Assembly (NCBI GenBank): GCA_037953625.1
Contig: CM075655.1
Coordinates: 84,533,501-84,597,500 of the forward strand
Length of the DNA: 64,000 bases
Source: Crotalaria pallida
Taxonomy: Eukaryota; Streptophyta; Magnoliopsida; Fabales; Fabaceae
Direction of reading: 5' to 3'
Below are positions 58,440-64,000 of the stretch, in pieces (positions within the stretch are counted from its first letter, which is position 1; every line of letters begins with the position of its first letter). Position numbers and translations under genes: made by a program. Under the pieces are notes generated by a model. That model worked only from the letters and a program-made list of their open reading frames with translations. It had not been told where the DNA came from and did no database searches.

Positions 58440-59915
58440 TCTTTAGGAGGGAAAATGAATAGGTTTTAGGAGGGAAATCTAATTTGCCCTCAACTTCTCC
58501 TATTTTATATTATGTTGAAAAGGAACCGGTTTGAACGAATAAGAGAAGGAAAAATGTCGTTCTTCTCATAAAAGATTTTTTTCATGCTTTCTTCAAGGAT
58601 TCTTTGAAGTTTGCTTTCTTTGCCTCTTCTTTTTCATTGTCTTCAATGAAAAACTTATTCTAGGGATTTGATGGAACTTTTGTTTATGATGTAGTTGGTA
58701 ATTGAATGGAATACTTTATTCTATTTATTATTAGTTGATAATTATTTTCTTAACACTTTCATGATTTTGATTAACTCATGGTACGATTTGGGGTTATTCC
58801 TTTAATGAATTGAAAAATTGATTTTTAACATGCATTTTAGTCATCATCATATATTGTAATTGTTAGGAATAAGATTGTTATAAGTTAGAGATGGCAATTT
58901 GTACTATGTTTGGGCAGGGATTACCTCATTTGGGATTTAATGGACGAAGATTTTTCCCTGCGAGGGTAGGGAAGAAAATCTTCCCAAAAGTGATTTGGGG
59001 AATGGGGCGAGAATCATACCCCCCTATGGGGTTCTTATCCTAAAAAAAACTATAAAAAATTATATATAAAAATATATTACACAAATAAGTTTGTTTTTCA
59101 ATTTTATATCTCTATTATATTATTAAATTTATTAGAATGATTAAATTTGATGTTTTGATCTTGATATATTTTTTTTATTTAGAGAAAATTATTTGAGTTT
59201 CTTTATTGTTATTTCAACTTTAAAGTTTAACTTAATATAAGTTTATCATGGAGTATTTGAACTTTATATTTAAGATTCATTTATTTTATAATATTGTTTT
59301 CTATTTTATTGATCTTAATTATTTTTTTCATATAATTTTATAAAAATTTGTGGGAATATGTGCGAAATGGGGATGGGGAGAAAATTCTCCCCGAAGCAAG
59401 GAATGAAGATGAGGATTGAGAATAAAATTAAAGGTGGGGAAGGGGATAGGGATAGGGGCATTACTCCCTAGTCCCCACACATTCGCCAACCCGTTGTTAT
59501 TCATATTAAATATGCAACCATTGTTTGAAAATTCATGGCATTGCTTTTACCATAGTTAGTTTAGACTTAAGATTATCTTGATGAATAGATTAATTGAATT
59601 CGCACTAAAGTGTAATCTCTCAAATAATTAAAGGTTACAACTTTGGAGGTTTCCATTGTTAACATGAACTCGATAATTTATCCACTCTTGAATCACATAT
59701 TTAACACCACGGACATCAACTCCCTAGCCTTTTCTCTTATTGCAACTTTAATCTATATAATCACTCACTTTCTGAATTAAACAACACTTAACCACAATAA
59801 GGTGATAGTTACCCAAATAGCGCAATCCCTCTGGATTTGATACTCTTTTTATCACTTTATTACTTTTTTGTGATATGATATACTTGTCGGTTTGCCAACA
59901 AGTATTTGGCTCCAT
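58440..59915 (+). mobile_element. Decayed Athila-like LTR, interrupted by a hAT-like fragment
   Basis: The right part (about 59570-59915) has the order seen in Athila-type LTR ends: AAGGTGATAGTTACCCAAAT, CCCTCTGGATTTGATACTC, then ATACTTGTCGGTTTGCCAAC. A decayed primer-site-like TTTGGCTCCATTATC follows near 59909 (functional ones read TTTGGCGCCGTTGCC). The left edge is uncertain. Confidence 0.5.
58886..59511. mobile_element. Degenerate hAT-like element
   Basis: The left end TAGAGATGGCAATTTG and G-rich subterminal words (GGGGAATGGGGCGAG, GGGGATGGGGAG) are typical of small hAT derivatives. The right end (CCAACCCGTTGTTATTC) is a decayed inverted match. No clear 8-bp duplication remains. Confidence 0.45.
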
Positions 59916-60579
59916 TATCAGATGCTTCTTTTAGGTAATTATCGATTTGTATTTGTGGTTTTACTATTGGAATTTTTTAATATAATTTTCTTTCATTTTC
60001 TTTGTTTTATGTTTTATGTATTTTCCCTTGGACGCATCATATGGCTAGCACAGAAGAGTTGAAATTGTTGTAACTCATCATTTTGTCTTCTTTTGTCCAT
60101 CACGTTATGCACAATCCTTAATGGATGAGATGCCACCTTTTGATGCTGCATTTTATTTTATTTTTTTGAGAAGTTAGTATAACAATTTTTCACTTTGGAA
60201 GGTCAAAATGTGAACTTATCTGAACCGAAAGAAAAAGTACAAATTATGCGTACCGTGAATGAGGATGTAAGGCAAAAAGAAAGAGTCGAAGGGCAATATA
60301 TGCCAAATGAAGCATGTTAGCTCCATAATGCATGTTGAGTTATATGAACTAGACAAGTCTGTTGGATTATATGCATGTGTGGACGTCTCAAATTGACTTC
60401 CTTCCTTCCGCTTTGTGATGCCTTCCAAATTGCAAATTAAGCCCTATGTTTTACTATATACAATCTCCAAAGTCAATATAGTTGGCTCAAGAAGCTGAAA
60501 CTTGCATGATTTATCATTTGAAGCTTAATGACCACCATTCCTTGGCTTCATTCTTTCTCTAAGTCTCTCTCCCTCTCCT
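59916..60579. other. Remnant internal region after the Athila-like LTR, no gene seen
   Basis: No gag or pol peptide is recognisable. Short frames on the minus strand are unsupported. Confidence 0.45.
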
Positions 60580-61137
60580 TGTTGGACTCTCTAGCAAGTA
60601 TACTAGATCTGTGGTGGACTCGGCCTAGCCGAGATCCTCAGAACCCTCGCTTAAGGCCTCACGGCCCTATAAGAAGCCCTCTGTGTGCTGGGCTGAGCTC
60701 AAGGCTCAACGGCCGAACAGATACCAGATACGGGCCGACCTCATACTCCTACCCAGGTCCGACTTCCCTGTCCGACACCTCCCCAAGTCCGACAGTTCCC
60801 TCAGAGTCTGACACCAAGGACAGGATGACGTGTCTCACCTTATCCAGAAGGACAGCTCATCCACTCATAGCTCAGTACAGGCTGGCCCTACTTGGGCCTA
60901 AAGCAAGCCCATTAGGACAACCAGCTCCCCCTATAAGTAGCTCCGTACTACATGGGGCTCAGGTACGTCCTCTAACCCTAATTGTCATCCTCACACACCA
61001 GTGATTAGGGTTACTTCTTGGCTCTCTCTTTAGCCACTTGAGGACTCCCACCAAACATCACACAGAAACCCTAGACAGAGGCTCCTTTGAAGGTCTTCTT
61101 CCCTAACCCTTGGAGGACCTCACCGTCTAGGACATCA
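60580..61137 (+). repeat. 5' LTR of the Tat-type element
   Basis: The best fit for the LTR is TGTTGGACTC to GGACATCA (558 bp), directly before the primer site. The TATA box CTATAAGTAG is at 60931-60940. TCCGAC-type words recur near 60733-60812. The start is chosen by TG and distance and could be off by some bases. Confidence 0.65.
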
Positions 61138-61140
61138 CGT

Positions 61141-61157
61141 TGGCGCCGTCTGTGGGG
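61141..61157 (+). promoter_or_regulatory. Primer-binding site of the Tat-type element
   Basis: TGGCGCCGTCTGTGGGG follows the 5' LTR by three bases. This is the primer site type usual in Tat/Ogre relatives. I do not assign the tRNA with certainty. Confidence 0.85.
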
Positions 61158-61193
61158 AAAGAGAAACTTCATCCCCACCCAAAAGATTCTACC

Positions 61194-64000
61194 ATGTCTG
61201 AGACACAACCAGTTCAGAGGAGGAGGAGGGGGTGTCCAAGAAGGGTGCCGTCAACTGAGGACCTGCGCCTGCATCTTGAAGCCAATAGGGCAGCAAGGTC
61301 CTCACCACCACCCCCTCCACCACCTCCACCTCCTCCCCCGCCACCACCCCCGTCTCCACCGCCACCTCCACCGCCAGAGTTCACCCACACCCACAGTGGA
61401 CCTTACACCATCCACACCGGAGACACTGCAAATCCAACTCAGCACCAGGGAGGAGGTCGGCGCGTGCAGCTACGCTCCGATCTCGGAGAAACCAACACCG
61501 AACAGCACCGCCACTGCGGCGAACGTGCCCCCTCTATCAGTACTACACATCGTTCTCACTCACGTCAATCTTCACTCTCTCGTGAGGCAGACATCTTGTC
61601 CTTGATGAGACAACAGATGAGGATCATAGAGCAACAAGGTAAAGTCATCTCAAATCTTCAGCAGGTTACTAAGCAGCGTTTGGCTGAACGAGCTGTTGTT
61701 CAAGCTCCAGCACCAAACGAATTCCCACAACAAATAAGAAATTTTGTTGTGATACAAGATTTGGTTAAGTCACCGGAGAACCTCCGAGTGGAAACCATCT
61801 CGGGGGGTTTTGCCGGTGGGGGGGAGAAGAGGTTGGAAAGGAAAAAGTACGTCAATCAAGTATTAGCTGTTCGCCACAAGCCCATCTGCAAGAAACCATC
61901 TCGGAACATCCCCATCAGCTTTTCCGACCAGGATATGGAAGGCATCATCCCGGATCACAATGACCCAATGGTGATCGCGGCGATGATCAGCAACTTTGAA
62001 GTCGCCCGAGTTTTTATCGATCAAGGAAGTTCGGCCGACATTCTTTTTATTCACACCTTTCAAGCACTTAAGCTGAGGTCAGCCGACCTCGTGGAATTTG
62101 AGGGCAATCTCATCAGCTTCACGGGTGAGGCAATTCACCCCCTAGGAGCTATCCATCTCCCGGTAACCTTAGGCAAGCAGCCTTCGGCCCGAACGGAGAT
62201 CATCAAATTTCTAGTTGTTGATTCTGAATCTCCCTACAATGTGATACTGGGACGAACCTGCCTGCAAGCTTTCGAGGCAGTGGTGTCGACGGTACATTTA
62301 GCCATGAAATTTGTCGGCTCTGACGACAAGGTCGTCACCGTCAGAGCCGACCAGCTCAAAGCCCGACTCTGCTACAATGCGAGTCTACGGGAAATTAAAA
62401 AGAAGCAAGAGGAGCTCACTGGTCCAACATTGGCCAAAGGGAAGATCCTATTGGCTGAACTGGATGTTCGGGCCGAGCAGGATGATCTTAGGCCTTCTCC
62501 TCGAGGGGAGTGGCTGGCAATTCAAATTGATCCCTCTGACCCCAACAGAACTGTCAAAGTGGGCGCCGACCTCCCTCAGGATATCCAGGGCGAGATCATC
62601 GACCTGTTACGAGCTAATTTGGATTTGTTTGCTTGGACATCGGCCGACATGCCGGGGATCGATCCGAACTTTATCTGTCACAAGCTTAGCGTGGATCCGA
62701 AGGCAAGGCCGGTGGCCCAAAAGTTGAGACGAGTTGGGACAGAGAAAGCGAAAGTTATCCAGGAAAAGGTTTCCGAGTTGCTGGAAGCTGGGTTTGTTAA
62801 AGAAGTGCCATACGCCGAATGGGTGGCAAATACTGTTTTGGTTAAAAAGGCAAACGGCAGTTGGAGGATGTGTGTGGATTACACCGACCTCAACAAAGCC
62901 TGCCCCAAGGATCAGTATCCACTGCCAATTATTGACCAGCTCGTCGATAGTTCAGCAGGATACCAACTATTGTCGTTTACTGATGCCTACTCGGGATACA
63001 ATCAGATCCCCATGTATCCCCCAGATCAGGAGAAAACCACATTCACAAATGGAAAGGCAACTTATTGCTACACTGTCATGCCTTTCGGGTTGAAGAATGC
63101 TGGGGCAACCTATCAAAGAATGATGAACAAGGTTTTTGAAGGAATCATTGGTACCACCATGGAAGTCTATATTGATGATATGATTACAAAAAGCAAGAAA
63201 AAAGAGGACCACATCAGAGATCTTACCATGGTTCTTGAAAGGGTAAGAGCGCATAAAATGAGGCTGAATCCGGAAAAGTGCACCTTCGGAGTTCCAGCGG
63301 GTGCCTTCCTCGGATTCATGCTGTCCGAAAGGGGAATTGAGGCAAACCCCGACAAGTGCCGAGCTATATTAGAAATGAAGAGCCCTGCCGATCTCAGAGA
63401 AGTGCAACAGTTGACAGGCAGGATGGCAGCACTGTCAAGGTTCCTCCCTCATGAAGCAAAGAAGGCCTTACCCTGGTATCAACTCCTGAAAAAAGGTACA
63501 ACTTTTCATTGGGATCAAAATTGTGAAACTTCCTTCCTAGCACTTAAGGATTATCTCTCTTCTCCTCCGGTTCTCTCCAGCCCTCGGCAGGGGGAAAACC
63601 TGTTCATTTATCTTTCTGTTGGTGATTCCGCCCTCAACTCGGTGTTGGTTCGAGATGAGGGCCGAACTGAGTTTCCTATTTACTTCATTAGCCGAGCTCT
63701 GCAAGGTCCCGAGCTCCGGTACTCTAAGATTGAGAAATTTGCATTTTGTCTAATCCTGGCTGCACGGCGGCTACGACAATATTTCCAGAGTCACCCTATT
63801 GTCGTAAGAACCGCCCAGCCCATCAAACAAGTTCTGCAGAAGCCTGACCTCGCTGGGAGAATGATGGCATGGTCAATCGAACTGTCCGAGCTCGACATCT
63901 CCTATGAACCGAGGAAGGCAGTCATGTCACAAGCATTGGCAGACTTTGTATCCGAGTTCACAGAGCCCCACCAAAGTTCTAGCTCGGACACTTGGGTGAT
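61194..64000 (+). CDS. Gag-pol polyprotein of a Tat-type element, gag core missing, open to the window edge
   Basis: From ATG 61194 (MSETQPVQRRRRGCPRR) I read 935 codons without a stop. Residues about 41-62 are a proline run. A short helical stretch follows near 145-175, then HTISGGFAGG-like VETISGGFAGGG. The protease site is DQGSSAD at residues 276-282. RT lies at about 510-720, with FTDAYSGYNQIPM at 595 and the catalytic YIDD at 659-662. RT-associated RNase H lies at about 777-925 (SRALQGPELRYSKIEKFAF). The gag capsid domain and zinc knuckle that normally lie between N-terminus and protease are absent; only about 200 residues separate them. An in-frame deletion is the likely cause. The second RNase H, integrase and stop would lie beyond 64000. 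Confidence 0.85.
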   Translation, partial: MSETQPVQRRRRGCPRRVPSTEDLRLHLEANRAARSSPPPPPPPPPPPPPPPPSPPPPPPPEFTHTHSGPYTIHTGDTANPTQHQGGGRRVQLRSDLGETNTEQHRHCGERAPSISTTHRSHSRQSSLSREADILSLMRQQMRIIEQQGKVISNLQQVTKQRLAERAVVQAPAPNEFPQQIRNFVVIQDLVKSPENLRVETISGGFAGGGEKRLERKKYVNQVLAVRHKPICKKPSRNIPISFSDQDMEGIIPDHNDPMVIAAMISNFEVARVFIDQGSSADILFIHTFQALKLRSADLVEFEGNLISFTGEAIHPLGAIHLPVTLGKQPSARTEIIKFLVVDSESPYNVILGRTCLQAFEAVVSTVHLAMKFVGSDDKVVTVRADQLKARLCYNASLREIKKKQEELTGPTLAKGKILLAELDVRAEQDDLRPSPRGEWLAIQIDPSDPNRTVKVGADLPQDIQGEIIDLLRANLDLFAWTSADMPGIDPNFICHKLSVDPKARPVAQKLRRVGTEKAKVIQEKVSELLEAGFVKEVPYAEWVANTVLVKKANGSWRMCVDYTDLNKACPKDQYPLPIIDQLVDSSAGYQLLSFTDAYSGYNQIPMYPPDQEKTTFTNGKATYCYTVMPFGLKNAGATYQRMMNKVFEGIIGTTMEVYIDDMITKSKKKEDHIRDLTMVLERVRAHKMRLNPEKCTFGVPAGAFLGFMLSERGIEANPDKCRAILEMKSPADLREVQQLTGRMAALSRFLPHEAKKALPWYQLLKKGTTFHWDQNCETSFLALKDYLSSPPVLSSPRQGENLFIYLSVGDSALNSVLVRDEGRTEFPIYFISRALQGPELRYSKIEKFAFCLILAARRLRQYFQSHPIVVRTAQPIKQVLQKPDLAGRMMAWSIELSELDISYEPRKAVMSQALADFVSEFTEPHQSSSSDTWV

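Larger units (their letters stand above)
60580..64000 (+). mobile_element. Tat-type Ty3/gypsy retrotransposon, 5' part, truncated by the window end
   Basis: A 5' LTR, a primer site of the TGGCGCCGTCTGTGGGG type and one long polyprotein frame with protease, RT and RNase H are present. DQGSSAD protease, YIDD RT and an RNase H ending in SQALADFVSEF match the Tat/Ogre/Retand group. Its base composition is more GC-rich than the neighbours. The 3' LTR is outside the window, so age and target duplication cannot be judged. Confidence 0.88.

Noticed and set aside
61087..61605. Plus-strand frame with histidine- and proline-rich peptide (172 codons) and other short frames to 63355
   Set aside because: They are other-frame readings of the long Tat polyprotein that starts at 61194 and stays open to the end of the window.

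Overview
The window looks like repeat-rich nuclear DNA from a flowering plant, probably a eudicot. It is AT-rich and holds Ty1/copia SIRE-type and Ty3/gypsy Tekay-, Athila- and Tat-type LTR elements, hAT, Mutator and CACTA DNA transposons, tRNA-derived SINEs and a plant L1-type LINE remnant. I found no convincing host protein gene, rRNA, tRNA or CRISPR. The species cannot be named from the sequence alone.

Layout. 1-821: the end of a CACTA element inside the tail of a gypsy-type LTR. 822-10195: old debris, with a complete SINE in 15-bp duplications, a long inverted-repeat element beside a TA microsatellite, a LINE remnant split by a hAT element, a Mutator-like foldback and further SINE pieces. 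10196-30715: a SIRE-type copia element on the minus strand (5-bp duplication CTAAT) with gag, protease, integrase, RT, RNase H and an env-like frame. All its frames are broken, and two solo LTRs (3.8 kb and 6.0 kb) sit inside it. 30721-34363: old DNA with a complete small hAT and a Helitron-like end. 34364-56494: a three-level nest. A minus-strand gypsy-type solo LTR (duplication AACGA) contains a non-autonomous element without coding capacity (TAAAC), whose 3' LTR contains a gag-only element (TAGAA). 56986-59930: an Athila-like solo LTR and a decayed Athila-like LTR. 60580-64000: a Tat-type gypsy element with 5' LTR, primer-binding site and an open polyprotein frame that runs off the window; its gag core appears to be missing.

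How the parts relate. Matching target-site duplications give the order of insertion. Hand comparison of LTR pairs agrees: roughly 1.7% divergence for the copia element, about 0.8% for the non-coding gypsy element and about 0.7% for the gag-only element inside it. The two non-autonomous gypsy elements keep the cis signals (LTR, Met-type primer site, polypurine tract) but lack pol, so they must have been moved by enzymes from elsewhere.

Most unusual signal. The long LTRs carry organised palindromic words. ACTCGAGT occurs in pairs at almost exactly 20-bp spacing in both the copia element and an unrelated gypsy LTR. In a sibling gypsy LTR the same place, about 131 bp upstream of the TATA box, holds TAACCGGTTA pairs at 20-21 bp instead. 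The same gypsy LTRs also carry arrays of hairpins in which a fixed core (CCCAG, or WACGGTGTGGCCG) is flanked by arms that differ from copy to copy but stay complementary.
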